Made by a program: the position numbers and the translations under genes. A stretch of DNA of 64,000 bases from Trichobilharzia regenti. Lineage: Eukaryota > Platyhelminthes > Trematoda > Strigeidida > Schistosomatidae. The stretch covers positions 46,659,459-46,723,458 of the forward strand of contig OX235265.1 in assembly GCA_944472135.2 (NCBI GenBank), read 5' to 3'. Below the pieces are notes generated by a model, which saw nothing but the letters and a program-made list of their open reading frames with translations, did no database searches and was not told the origin of the DNA. Of this stretch, positions 44,223 through 56,830 are shown piece after piece (the stretch's first letter is position 1; each line of letters starts with the position of its first letter).

Positions 44223-45399
44223 ATACTCTACCACAGTGCACAAGTTTTATTCTTATATCAATGAAACCGATTTCAGTTAGTGTATTGTTGTGTAATTGAA
44301 TTAAGAAGTAATTTCCACACCAAGTACTAACTACAACTTATACGCAGGATCACTCAAAGAGAAGAAAGATTGTGGTAGTGATGTCGCATTATCACAATAA
44401 ACAAAACTCGTACAACCAGTCAGGTAGACAGTAGTATTTTTAATATTAGCGGTATGCAAACCCACAAAGTGGTTACTTCATACATTCATCAAGTAGACCC
44501 AGCTATACAGCAATTAGACACCGTCAGCTAAATGAGAACGACCAAAAGAAATCGAATATTGAATTGGGCTCCAACGTGCACCTGTATGCTCGATTACATT
44601 GACTTTAAACAACATGTTGCTAAGTCCCTCAAAAGACAGGATTACGAACGAGATACTATTTAGACACATTTATTCTAATGTATTTGAATAACCTGACAAG
44701 ATATCAGTTAATTCCAGTCCTAGTCTAGAAACTGAACAGACAATCACATGTGACTCATTATCTCACGAACACTTGAATTTTATGAGTGTGAGAATGTTTA
44801 CAAATCAGCGCAGTTAGGGAATCGATGAAAGCCAGGGAGCACTGGAAATATGTATTGAAATTATTCGAATCCCTGAAAACCCAACACCTGAGAATTCACT
44901 ACCTGTTATCAAAATGTGGCTAAAATGGCAAATTTGAATGATCATTCGTTTGTTCACCTAACTTTACCCAGTCTTTTCGCATGGAATACTTTTACATGAC
45001 CACAGAGTGGAAATATCCTGTAAACATTTCACAAGCCTGACAAATCTTTCAACTTTATCTTACAGTGACGTACCAAACCAAACCTTCACTATCACTTACG
45101 ATAATTTAACTGGACAGTGGGTTCTAAAGACTACACTTAATTATGGGCAGATAATTTGGTCTAATGAGTAAGGATTGACAGAAAACAAGGGTACTATTAG
45201 CATAGTCGAGATGATCATTCAAGTACCATGTAGTCCGATAAGTTGTATTTGTAATATGCACCCAAGTAAATGTGCATTTATCTGTCAAACGATTGAACAT
45301 CAAAGTTACACCAAATCACATATATTCTCAAGTATCTATCTAGAAAATGCAAAAAATATCAGTAGATGAATAGTGGATGACTTTGTGGTTTCCCATATA
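44223..45399. other. No gene seen
   Basis: AT-rich sequence unique in the window. No domain, RNA gene or terminal repeat recognised. Confidence 0.5.
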
Positions 45400-45481
45400 T
45401 ATACATATAACTGTATCCGCCTACGCAAGATTGACCTACATTAATGTCTACCAATTTGGTTAACAGCCAGCTCTCACCACA
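45400..45481. mobile_element. Gypsy LTR end relic
   Basis: ACATTAATGTCTACCAATTTGG, then CAGC and CAGCTCTCACCACA track the end of the Gypsy LTR at 23735-23800 with many changes. Only the last 60-80 bp are recognisable. Confidence 0.45.
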
Positions 45482-45569
45482 ATAAGACCTCAATCGTATA
45501 AGTAAAGAAATTGACAGTATTATTGATATAAGTATAAAACTTGGGCACTGTGGTAGAGTATAATTCCAT

Positions 45570-45824
45570 TATAGATAAGATTTTATTTTGATAAATCGCA
45601 CAGTGTTTACAGTTATATGAACTGATGACGTTTCGAACACAAACTATTGCTCATAATCATATCAAGTTACTCACACAACTTTGATCTCTCATTTATATAC
45701 ATATGTGGAATGGATTAGATATTGGATTAAAAATCAATGTGAGATAATGTACATTCAGAAATAATCGTACGAGTGTTGTTGATCAATTGCAATTAGATGG
45801 GAAAATTGGACGAGTGTTTTTACA
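45570..45824. repeat. PLE3 left terminal inverted repeat
   Basis: Inverse of 48019-48273. Contains the CTGATGACGTTTCGAACAC block also seen in the ends of PLE1 and PLE2. Confidence 0.9.
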
Positions 45825-46171
45825 GTCATAATAAGCTGCTTGTTAGAATGTGTTTGAATTGAAATAGAATTTTAAGATTATTTATTACCCTCTTCTGGTT
45901 TGACTGATGGCATTAATACGAGTGTTATTGATCTACTATAATCAGATGGAAGATACGACGAGTGTTTTAATAGTCATAATAAGTTTTTTGTTAGGATGTT
46001 GTGATGTGTTTGAATCGAAATAGAATTTTAATATTATTTATTACCCTCTTCTGATTTGACCTGCGGTAATAATATCTTCCATATCTCTGGTATTTGCATT
46101 GAGTCATTTTTGTTGCATGTGTTGGGTGTGGACTCGATAAATAAGGATTCCGTAATCAACCTCTCTCTCCA
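45825..46171. other. PLE3 3' non-coding region
   Basis: A short near-repeat occurs twice (ACGAGTGTT...CATAATAAG..., then ATTACCCTCTTCTG.TTTGAC), about 125 bp apart. No coding potential seen. Confidence 0.4.
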
Positions 46172-46960
46172 CTAAGCTATATTACTTTTCAGAATTTTAA
46201 CCCTATCCCACCCTATTGTGTGGTTGTTTGTTATTGCATGAAGTGCAATAGCTGAGCTTTTTTCTAAATTACTTATCTTCTCTGGGTCAACCATTCTTAC
46301 CTTAGCTAAATTCTTATGTTCTGTTAATCTGACTATCCCTGACCTACTAGTTTGACCTATGTAGTTGACCTCACAGTTATTGCAGGGTATTTTGTAAATT
46401 ATATTATTTTGTTTAATTGGATCCACCGGGTCTTTTAGCCTACAGAGCTTGTCTCTGAGTGAGTTTGTAGGTTTGAATGCCACCCTAATTCCTGCTTTAT
46501 TTAGAATCCTACGTAGGGCCTCAGATGTGCTTTCCTTATATGGTATAACAGTGGATGACTTATATTCTTTCTTATTTGTGTTATCATTAATAGTTTCACC
46601 ATTATTTTTATTTTTCGTTTGGCTTTTTGTGATCTTCCTAATGAATTTTATAGGATAGTTATTCAACACCAACGCTTCTTCTATCTGTTTTATTTCATCA
46701 TTTAGGTCTTTTTTTGTGCTACTTAGTGCTACTGCTCGGTTTGTCAGACACTTCACTAAGCCTGCCTTAACAGTTAACGGATGAGATGAATTAAAGTCTA
46801 AATATCTATTAGAATGAGTTGGTTTTCTGTACACACTAGTATGTAGTTTGCCTTCTTCTATTCGTTTTATTTTACAGTCTAACATAGCTAATTCTCCTAG
46901 TTCATTTTCTGATTCAAATGTGAATTTTATTCCCTCTACTTGTGAATTTATATGTGTCAA
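46172..46960 (-). pseudogene. PLE3 GIY-YIG endonuclease region
   Basis: 262 open codons from MTHINSQVEGIKF through YRKPTHSNRYLDFNSSHP and the GIY-YIG core (IIYKIPCNNC, VNYIGQTSRSG, RLTEHKNLAK) to GWDRVKILKSNIA-stop. The frame is uninterrupted but separated from RT upstream by a 4-base shift near 46975. Relative to PLE2 the C-terminus is about 25 residues short. Confidence 0.85.
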
Positions 46961-48015
46961 GAAGCTAGATAGAGATATGTTCTGTTTTTAACACTGTGAA
47001 AGTGTTATCCACATATCATCACCATATTTTTGAAGTAGGATTAAATGTATTAAGAGCACTACTTTCCCAGCTGTCCATAAATATGTCTGCTACAATAGGG
47101 GATATTGGTGATCCCATTGCTACACCTTCTGTTTGTTTATATATTTTGCCTTGGAACTTAAAGATGGTAGATGTGAGACATAACTGAATCCCTAACATAA
47201 TTTGTTCAATGGGCAGCTTTGTCCTATGATTCAGTTCAGGATCCGCAGTTAGTTCTTTTTTAACTGCTTCTAAGGCCATAATGACTGGTATATTAGTGTA
47301 AAGACTAGTTATATCAAAACTAACCATTTTTTCATCATTCTCTAGTTGAATGTCATTTAGCTTACTTTTCATCTCATATGAATTAGTTAGTCTAGAGTTT
47401 GAGCGATTTCTAATGGGACAAAGTATTAGAGCTAAGTGTTTTGATAATTCATAAGTGGGAGTATTTCTAAAATCTACTATTGGTCTTATGGGGTAACCTG
47501 GTTTATGTATTTTAATAGTACCATATATTCTACTAGTATTATTAGTTTTAGGCATTAAAGTAAACCATTTAGACTCACCCAGTGACGGCTTCATTCTCCG
47601 TATTAATTCCGCTGTAGATTTCTTTACCTTATTCATTATTGTATCTACAGGCTTCTTAATTTCCTCATATGGACCCGTTTCAATATGTTCACTGACTTTC
47701 TTGATATAGTCAGATTTATTCAGAACTACGGTGGCGTTTCCTTTGTCCGCTTTTGCGATGACAATATTTTTATCCTGTTTTAGACTAATTAAAGCTTCCC
47801 TTTCTGATTTTGTTAAGTTTGATCTTGCCTTCTTTTGATTTTTCAGGGTTAACGCACATTGTGCTCTAACCTCTTCTGCTGTTGTCTTGTCTATTGAACC
47901 TAGTGCTGCTTCTATGTTAGGAATAACGTCCTCTGGTTTTAATTTATTAACTGTTACGTTAAAATTTAGTCCTTTCTCAAGTACTTTTATCTCACTAGAG
48001 CTTAGTTCTCTTGAT
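46961..48015 (-). pseudogene. PLE3 reverse transcriptase with broken active site
   Basis: Open from about 48015 to 47019: SSSEIKVLEKGLNF, AKADKGNATVVLNKSDY, IYGTIKIHKPGYPIRPIV, then VSFDITSLYTNIP (block with the first catalytic Asp) and EGVAMGSPISPIVADIFM. At the catalytic loop the frame reads TGG TGA TGA TAT GTG GAT AAC: two stops, and YVDN where active PLEs have YVDD. PLE2 (and what remains in PLE1) shares the same run of bases. The copy cannot make functional RT, and the lesion predates the spread or duplication of these copies. Confidence 0.85.
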
Positions 48016-48018
48016 AAT

Positions 48019-48273
48019 GTAAAAACACTCGTCCAATTTTCCCATCTAATTGCAATTGATCAACAACACTCGTACGATTATTTCTGAATGTACATTATCT
48101 CACATTGATTTTTAATCCAATATCTAATCCATTCCACATATGTATATAAATGAGAGATCAAAGTTGTGTGAGTAACTTGATATGATTATGAGCAATAGTT
48201 TGTGTTCGAAACGTCATCAGTTCATATAACTGTAAACACTGTGCGATTTATCAAAATAAAATCTTCTCTATAA
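48019..48273. repeat. PLE3 right terminal inverted repeat
   Basis: Partner of 45570-45824; in plus orientation it includes GTGTTCGAAACGTCATCAG. Confidence 0.9.
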
Positions 48274-48774
48274 ATTGACAGTACATTGTCGAGTCAACTG
48301 AAATTGTTGGGAAATGGGATCACATATTAATGGTAAAGATGAAAATAATTGTTTCGTCACAATAGTAAATATATTCAGTAGAAATAAGAAGGCTGGAGGG
48401 ATCGTTTTGAAAGAGAGTGTTGCGGCGAAGTTTATTTAGGCTAATATTTCTCTTAGTTTCGATGCCAATAATTCACTAGCTATATCTCGTTGCAAAGATA
48501 AGCTTATATATATATACATATATATTGTTGTTGTTTAAGTATATGAGACAATCATCTTCCCATTCTATGATAATTAAGTATCCAAAACCGACTCATAAAT
48601 TACAGTAACATGTGTATCATGCTGAAAAATTTGAAAGCAACTGCCTGAGTTATGCTTAGCCATCGAAGACGTACAAGCCTAAAGAACTAAGAGGAAACCT
48701 TGTATAGAATTGTAAAGGTTCAATTTCTATCAATCCTGTACTCCGTATTCACTAAGTGTGCTAGTATCGAGCTC
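48274..48774. other. Scrambled Ago downstream flank
   Basis: Reading the minus strand away from Ago copy C: the segment equivalent to about 5690-5870, a jump back to about 5325-5432, then a diverged relative of 9150-9265. All three come from the flank found in normal order at 1-10 kb and 32-42 kb. The inversion breakpoint was therefore not simple. Confidence 0.7.
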
Positions 48775-51700
48775 CTGGTGTCAGATGGTCTAAATCGAAT
48801 ATGGTGACGCTTTTGCACAACAATATAAGTGATAGCTGGCTCCTCGCCAGGACGGACATCTGCACAAGCTCGTTGAATTGCACACAGCTCTTCCACCAAC
48901 ACATTTTCGAACTGGCCCTCCGAAACTCCATCGCGATAGAATATCATGCGCGTCGGGAAACGCCCGTTCGTGTTACGCAGGTAAAGCTGCAACAAAACAC
49001 AAATAATAAGGAAGAACGAAAGCGTACAACGGGAAAAAGGGGAATGTGAGTCAGTAGAGTTGGTCATTGATGAAAACTAACCTGGAGTAGCTCCTTGACA
49101 CTGAGACGCATATCATCGATTATTTCTCTGGCTGCCTTATTCCCCTTTTCTGTGGTTGCCTGCTGACGGATAACTACCCCGTACCTCATAAGATCGGGTG
49201 AAACACTACCAATAACAGCAGCTACTGACTTTCGAATTTGATGAGTTTGTGTAGGCGCAGGATGAGTGACATCGGCTCCAAAAACCATAACCAACTCTTG
49301 ACTGTCCTTAATAAGGTCAGGAATTCGCCAGTTCACACCGCCGAGTTTCCCATTCAGTTTGAGTAACAGGTTCGCTGAAAGCAGAAAACCGAGTTAAACT
49401 CATCGAAATACAGAAACACACTGAAGGCTACATGTGAACAACACTCATTACTTACGGAAAACGTTCGGTTTGTCCAGAGTACGAGCTCGTACACATTGAG
49501 TCCGAATCCCCATTTGCAGGTCACTCAGACGTTTAATCGATGAGTAGAAATGTTCATCGTACAGGATGAGAAGTAAGAAGCCACAGCCTTGTCTGGAAAA
49601 CTCCTCGAACCTCCTGTTTAGTTCTCCTCTCGGACACTGTGCCACAATCGGTCGAGGGCTAAACCGAACACCAAAGCGACTGGCCGCTCTAGGCAATTCC
49701 GATATCACCTTCTGTACATGACCATGAGACCGCTAGGAAGAAAACATGGCAAGGAGATGAAGCAGTCAGTTCTCGCGTTTACATTTGACAATAACAATAA
49801 CATGAGAAGTTCTTCCAAATGTATCGCGCAAATACGTCTCACTTTTCAGATAATCTCCGTCTTCTAAAAACACTATCTAAATTTATAAAAGCGACTAACT
49901 GTTTTCAACAATAACACATGCCTTTTGACAACAAACCAGAATTAAGTGCACACTTCTCAGGCTACTCTACCCATCTGACAACATTTCCTTCACTTTATTA
50001 AAAGGCAGACAAAACCTCCTCTTTGTATACAGAGCATTAAACACTGACAAATAAAAGATGATGATATTGCCACCGACGTAATGCAGTGAACAATAAAGTA
50101 GGTGGGCTGTCATGGAACTAGGCGAGCTACCCTTCGATGTTGATACAATCGACAAATGATCAAGTCTACAATGTCAATTTGGTGCCCAAGTGATTGTACA
50201 ACTCAACTTTGTTACAGCACTAATCTTACGTTGAACTGGAGTAGAAAACATACCTGATTAGGCGGAATGCTAAGTACAGCCCACATTATTTCTACTCCTT
50301 CGCCGGCAGGGTGAAGAAAGCTAGGCGTGCTCCAACTACCTGCCGTCAGCTGTTGTACACCGGAACGACCAAAGCCAGCAGTTGGCGGCTGGATAACACG
50401 TGCGTTAACTTCCACTGGCCTCGGTTGAATCGCCAAACCAAATTGTTTGATCAGTGGGTGGGACCTTGGAGGAAATGGAACAAATGTCATGTCAAAAGAA
50501 ACCCTCATAATTACAAAACAATGCATTGAGTAAATCATAAAATCTGGCTCCAGGCTAACGTCGTTTACACACCTTCCTACACAGTTGGTTCCAGACTTGC
50601 ATTCAAGCATACTTACCCTACAATTGAGTTCTCTTCACTGCCACACAGCCAACAAACACTACTCTAATTTTGTCGTGCTCAACTAGTCGCAAGTCTGTGC
50701 AATTATATGACTCGTGGCCCACTATAACCAACTAGACACCGCCACATTCTGCGTCCTTATCAAATCGATGTACAAAACAGTGTATGTCGTATCTACTTGC
50801 ATGCTTGGAAAACAAACAATAAACTCTGTAGGGAGGCGTTACGTCAAGGATCTCCGGCACTTACCGAGAAGGACTGTGGCGTTTACCTCACGTTTATTCA
50901 AATTTCAAAATTACGGCTGACACAACGGACAGCAGATTTCTGTCATCAAAACGTTCACAAAGCGCTCATCTAATAATATATGTGAGAAGTTTACGCATTG
51001 TGGAATACATCAATCAAGTGTAATTGTATTTCAATTCCAATAGCTAGTAGCAATTTTGCTAGAAATCAAAAGCCTATCGCTGTGCGTAAACAACCAATGA
51101 AATACAACTATAACCAATCATTCGTCTAATAGTGTGCTTCCGTTCTCACATTCAACTTGTCTCTTTACAGGAATACAATGAAGACTAGAACTTCCAATCA
51201 TGGGAAAACTGAGTTGGCTTGTAGTTGGAAGGACCTACAGATCCATAGCTTATCGGCTACAATTTAAAGTAGCATTACTCCGCCCATTCTAGAGGACTCT
51301 TCCATTGACATCACCAATGAATCTATAGAAGCTAAGTGTGATAATTCGGAAATCTCCACAAGTATCCAGGGTCGGTATTGTAACCTACTACTTATTCTAC
51401 TTTCTCACCATCCTTTTAATGCGCTACAACAATGAGTGTCGAGCTACAAGCTTCATGGAATGCCGAAGAAATCAATCATCGAAAGCTCGTCTATCTCAAC
51501 ATGCTTACCCTCAACTCTTGGATCAATAAGCAACACTACACTTTAGTACTGACCGGTGGTATCAACTCATAAATGAAACTCTTACTTCAGCATATTATTG
51601 GCAAAATTCTCCAGCTCTCTGAAGCGCTCCTGTGGTCGAATTGCTGCACAACGGATAACTTCACTCGCAATATCGGCTTTACTCGCATTAGGAGCTTGAT

Positions 51701-53567
51701 AGGGCAAAATGTTTAACAGTTCCATAGGCATATACACTTCACGCTTTTGATCAACCTACAAAAATAATCACTGAAATGCAAATTTACCTTCACACAGGGC
51801 AGCTCTGGATACTTCAGAGTGATATGATGGTGCCGCTTGAAATATTCAGCCACGGACTGGTTCAACTCCTCAATCATCAAACGGTCGGCTGGTAGTGATG
51901 ATATTCCGTGCACGGTGAAGCGTCGGGAATATGCACGTCCTAAAATGTATGAGGTATAACAGAAAACATGCATACCATCATCGCTCTTGTAGAATTTATC
52001 AGTCTCAACTCGTATCTTTCTCAAGTCGTATGCCATTTGAGTGCTACATCTAACCATATCGTCTCCATACTTCGAGTACATGACGTCCGCTAGATTCCCG
52101 GATACAAAGTAGGCCTTGCACGTCTGTGATTATATGTAAAATAGAAGGTGAATCACTACTTACCATATCCAAGTTGACACGAATTTTCCATTGGGGTCGC
52201 ACGCTACTGATGAAACCCTTATGAATAGTGAAAAGCTTATCCATAACCACTTTAATTGGTGTTTGCTGAAATAGGGCTGAGCGTCCAAGGGATACAAACG
52301 ACTGCTTTGACACCGTCTTCAAGATGCAGTCTAACAATCTGATACATTCCTAGAAACAAATATGAAACATATCCAGCCTTACTTGGGGCATATTCATAGA
52401 GGTCGCTTTCGGATTCGTTATGAAATGGCTGATATCGGAAGTAGATACCTTCTGCACTTCCATAATCCGGTACTTCAGAAGAAGGCGGTCCCGACCAAAC
52501 GGCTCCTTGATCTCAATCTCTCTTTCTACGGGGTCCGTTGTGACACCAGGTAACGGATCTTCAGAGTATATGGCGTGACCGCCATCGTATATGATCGTAT
52601 CTGGTAAACTGCAGAAGCGAGTGAAATAAGCATAATTGTTTAGCGTGAGGTTTATGAATAGATACCAGTGCTCTCAATAGAAACCATAACCAACAACTTC
52701 ACCAATTCTTTCTAAACAACGCTGACAGTAACCAAAGTCACATAATGAATGGTGTGGGACATGGAACAAGTTATCCCACACGTGTACGAATCTTTGGTTG
52801 ACAAGCAAGCAATACTTGACCAAAAGTCAGAGAAACAATTCAGCTTAATAATTAAGGAACAGAAAGTTCCGTTACATATGTGAACAATTCATTTGATCAA
52901 TAACACAATGGTACTTACGAGTCAGCTACCTGCTGAATTAAAGATCTCAACTCTTTAGGTGGCATTCTTATCTCAGTTTTACTGCCCTCCTTAGCTTCCA
53001 ATCGATGAACTGAGTTGGCCTCCACAAAATACAAATATACCGTTCTGTGATGAAATGTCAAATCCCAACAGTTTGAAGTGACTTTGACTTTCTTGCCGAT
53101 TGTACCTCCTTGGTCTGGTCTATTCGGTATTCTGAGTGTCTTCTGTATGTTTAGTCTGAAAATAATAGTCAATTCGGGAGCGTTACCGAAGGAAGCAATG
53201 AAGACAAATACTGTTAGAGTTTATTTGACGTCAACTTACTTCGAAATACCCGTAGATATATCATACCTGAAACAAAGAAACGAAAGCTAGTTAGGCATCA
53301 AGACAAAACATGTCGTGTTATCTGAAGGAACAACAGGAATAGTACTCACACAGCTTTTTGGACTGGATGGCTCTTTTTCTGGCGAGCAGCTTCCGAGGCA
53401 ATTTCGCCTTCCGAAGACGACGGAATATCACCCCGTTCACTAGGTGTATTGGAACTCCACACAGAACCAGACGAACTATTACGAGTTATTGTGAGCATTC
53501 ATAAACTTACGCTGGATAACCTCTTTCAGCAGGCTTCTTCAACGGTCCTGAATTGTTAACGCGTGAC
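48720..53567 (-). pseudogene. AGO: Argonaute copy C, inverted and truncated within PIWI
   Basis: Thirteen exon equivalents of copy B: 53567-53511, 53475-53350, 53266-53240, 53155-52919, 52608-52383, 52349-52164, 52123-51976, 51939-51788, 51755-51586, 50464-50254, 49732-49456, 49374-49082, 48986-48775. N, PAZ, MID and the first part of PIWI are intact in frame, with catalytic D, E and D. At 48775 the sequence leaves Argonaute exactly at the exon border; instead of a splice donor the frame reads on 19 residues (TRSSILAHLVNTEYRIDRN) to a stop at 48720. The exons with TDITHP and the catalytic His are gone. Slicing should be impossible; small-RNA or partner binding by a truncated product is conceivable. 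It lacks the Gypsy insertion, so intron 1 is 35 nt. Confidence 0.9.
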
Positions 53568-56500
53568 CTGAAAGGTGAAAAACAACATATTAGTCGTTAT
53601 GCACTCCACGAATACGAACACTGCTACTCTGTCATTTGTGGAGGCTGACTGAAAAATCAATCTGGAAAATGACAGCAGACTACATAATACGTATCCGAAC
53701 ACAACAGACACAATACTACTGCTCGCCAACTCATCATTCATGAAACAACTGCAAACCACCGTAGCTAAATGAACAGGACAAAATTCATGACTTCTACACC
53801 TCACAATGTCAAATCAGAGGTCGAATTGACGATAACTAGGTGTCACATAGCTTCCCCTACTCTCATCTTATGTGTGGAATCGCAGCTGACAAATCTGATC
53901 TACAATTCACCAACGATAGTCATTGGGTGGGGATGGGGATTAAGAAAGTCGAACAAACAAGTTAAATGAATCAATCAATGGCGTACATATTTACTTGCTG
54001 TGTTTTGTCTGGTAGAGGTAATACAATCATTATCCCACTGCAACCATCGACGACTCAGGTTTGAAAACACGGGATTTCGGACTAGTAAAGTTGAAGCGAA
54101 GTACATATCTCCAACGTAATAACTGGTGGTCTAGACCACGGAGTATGCATGTCTAACCATGGTTCTTGGGATAGTAGGAGCCAATACTACCATAGTATTA
54201 CAGACAACATGCTCACTCCTCATCCTCCATGTTAGCCACACCTCGTCAGTCCTCGTTCCACACAGATTCTCAGGAACTCCAGTCAACAGGTAGTTAACGT
54301 GCACGACCATCACCGAAACACACCACAAGTGGACCCGACTACTCAGTGCGGTTAGACAACTCAATTCCGTCATAAAAGCTTGATGCACCAAAGTTCAGAT
54401 GACTTTCCGAGTCACCACTCTGTGGTAAACCCGTTCAGTCTCTGGGGTATCTTAGTTACACTGCTTCCGAGCTGCACCTGAAACCACAATAGAAAGATAC
54501 TGGTGAGGTATGCGCTAAAATACTTCTCAGCTTTGCACGTAGAGGATGGCAGTTATGTGGGTAATGTTAATGGCGAGAATCATACAAATCAATCCACATC
54601 CACCCATTTCCACAGAACCAGCCTGACTCACCACGGTCTCCCCAACCACCAGGCCTGGTGCCCCACGTCTACGTGGATGTCCTTAAAACCCTCTACAAAA
54701 CACAACCGAGTATTTCAGCAGTGCTTAAATGACCGTCATATAGATTGTAGTATGCAATTCTATTTACAATCAGCATTGAATATGACCTGGATCTCCAATT
54801 ACTGCGACTGTCGCAACTGCACGACATAATTGTCCGTTGGACAACAATTGGCTGACAACTCCAAGCAAACATCATTCTGTCAAAATCCCTAAGTCGACTA
54901 ACACACTCACAAGAGACACCTGGAAGCCTGTAGACTAATGGACAACCTCACCTTTCCGACATTCTGACACGAACTACTACAATAGTAAGCGCACTCCTCA
55001 ACTACTGTCCGTTGTCCGACGTGCGATGGCTTGACTAAACAAAATTAAAAACCCAATATCCAATACTTTTCGACCTCTTGTATACACCTTGAGATTTCGG
55101 ATTTCTTGGCTTTATTTGACTAGCCTTTAGTGAATTTTCTGCTTAATTACATGTTAGGTTACGTTTCAGCTCAGTGAGTCCAAAAATGTGTTGTGAGTGT
55201 ATGAATTCGGACACTCAGATCGCAGGTATGACGGAGAATGTACTCACAATACAGACTTCGCTTTGTGAAGGATGTAACAGACTACTAACACATAGTAAAT
55301 TCTGTGTAAATATCTTGGAGGGCGTTGTTTCTAGTAGCATATTGAGAGTCAGTTAATATGCCTAACTCGAGATACATACTTTATAATGAAAGGGTAGCTG
55401 CAAAGCACTGCCTACGGTTTTTGACAAGGTGTTCTTCGAATTAGGTCATTATTTGCACTTAGATACTTGGTCGGCCATCATGGAACACCTTATATTCCGT
55501 GTGAGCTACATCAAGAATTCTACAGTCTATGTTTCAGGTAATGTTATGGTTTAGACCTTATATAAACTGTAACGAGGTTTGAAAACATAGAATACATTAT
55601 GCCATTCCCTTCGAAATTTAGGCACAGGTCGTCAAAGGTTCTAAGGCTTCCAATGTGTCAACTAGACAGTTATGCTTCCTGAGGTTGTAGGGTTCATCTT
55701 GTTCAAATTTTGCCGTCTTAATATTTGTAGAGACTTTGCATTGTGGGACTTTTAAGAATAGTGTGAAGTTCATTTTTATTCTCATTAGCCACCTCGCTTC
55801 TAGTCTACCATTACAACACCAATCTTTGCGTGGCGTACCCATACATTCGTTTCTCGATTCTCGTTAACTGTTTGTCTCTAACTGTATATTTGCCATGAAC
55901 GATATATCCCTATTATTACTGTCAGTATCTCACTCTTCGGCCAGGTGAGTAAATGACTGATGAGACATCTAACTCCGATCGCGCCATTTCAACTGTTTCA
56001 TCACATGACGTCCTGTGGTCCACACAAGATCCTGTCGCGTACAACTACTCTACTGGACGTCCACCGAAGCAATAACGGATTGTGCGGCTACCTGCGAAAA
56101 CAAGGGACGTTTGCCTCAACGCCAAGGAGTGGTCCTGAATAAATAAAGATGGGTCCATACGGTAGGAGAACAAAGAAGTTCTTGAAGTCAGTTGAGTCTC
56201 AGACCTTTCACTGTCAACGGTCAACTTGTTTATCCATGTGGACTGAAACACAATCTGGTCAGCAAAATTCTCAGGAGACAAGAACTCAGTGGCGGCTTCG
56301 TGGTGTGATTGCGTATCGCTATGGCCTAATCCTGTCATTGCTAATAAATACACCTTTGAGCATACGTGAGAGCTATATTCTCCCTTCTCTAGTTGTAGTG
56401 GTGCCAAGTCCATAAATGGACTCATATGCAATAAGTCCATGTTTTGAAATCTTGAGTGGTATGTTTCAAAATATATGTACATATACATATGTGTAGAATG

Positions 56501-56827
56501 ATGAAGTTACTTTCAAATATCTTATCATTTATGTTATAAGGAAACATTCTGAATTTCGTAGAGAGAGTTTTCTCGTTACGCGTATACATAAATATTAGTA
56601 GGTGGCATTCTATTCACAGTGGTTTGTAGTAGCAATCTTCGGATACACTGATTCCGAATGCAAAATCACGAGAGCACTAAACACGGTTAAAAGCAATATC
56701 ATGCTGAGCCAGTATACCCACGGTTCTACGACAACAAGGGAGGAGAGTGATTCCAAATACAAATCCTACGTGATTGTAGATCAACATTAAGTTGAGCCTG
56801 ATGACAATCACTTGCTCACAAATCGGG
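48775..56827 (-). repeat. Right arm of large inverted repeat (Ago copy C arm)
   Basis: Inverse of 20110-32684 without the Gypsy element. Few substitutions and one small indel were noticed. Inner edge at 48775, outer edge near 56827 where CGGG is followed by a dispersed repeat. Confidence 0.9.
53568..56826. other. Upstream region of Ago copy C; no secure gene
   Basis: Inverse counterpart of 20119-23370. A plus-strand candidate first exon at 55895-55944 has ATG, a short hydrophobic stretch (MNDISLLLLSVSHSSA) and a consensus donor CCAG/GTGAGT; nothing recognisable follows. If real it would be read away from Argonaute. Confidence 0.3.
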
Positions 56828-56830
56828 TTG

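Larger units (their letters stand above)
45570..48273 (-). mobile_element. Penelope-like element PLE3 with 255-bp inverted terminal repeats
   Basis: The left (45570-45824) and right (48019-48273) ends are inverted copies, essentially identical over 255 bp by eye (one mismatch near the outer edge). Between them the minus strand encodes a PLE N-terminus, RT and GIY-YIG endonuclease. It is the most complete PLE here but carries stops and a shift at the RT active site. Confidence 0.9.

Noticed and set aside
45610..45660. CTGATGA...GAAC in the PLE2/PLE3 terminal repeats as a plus-strand hammerhead
   Set aside because: No stem II pairs correctly and GAAA is absent. The opposite strand offers GAAACGTC with a possible stem I, but the CTGATGA core would read ATGATTA. 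At best a decayed motif.
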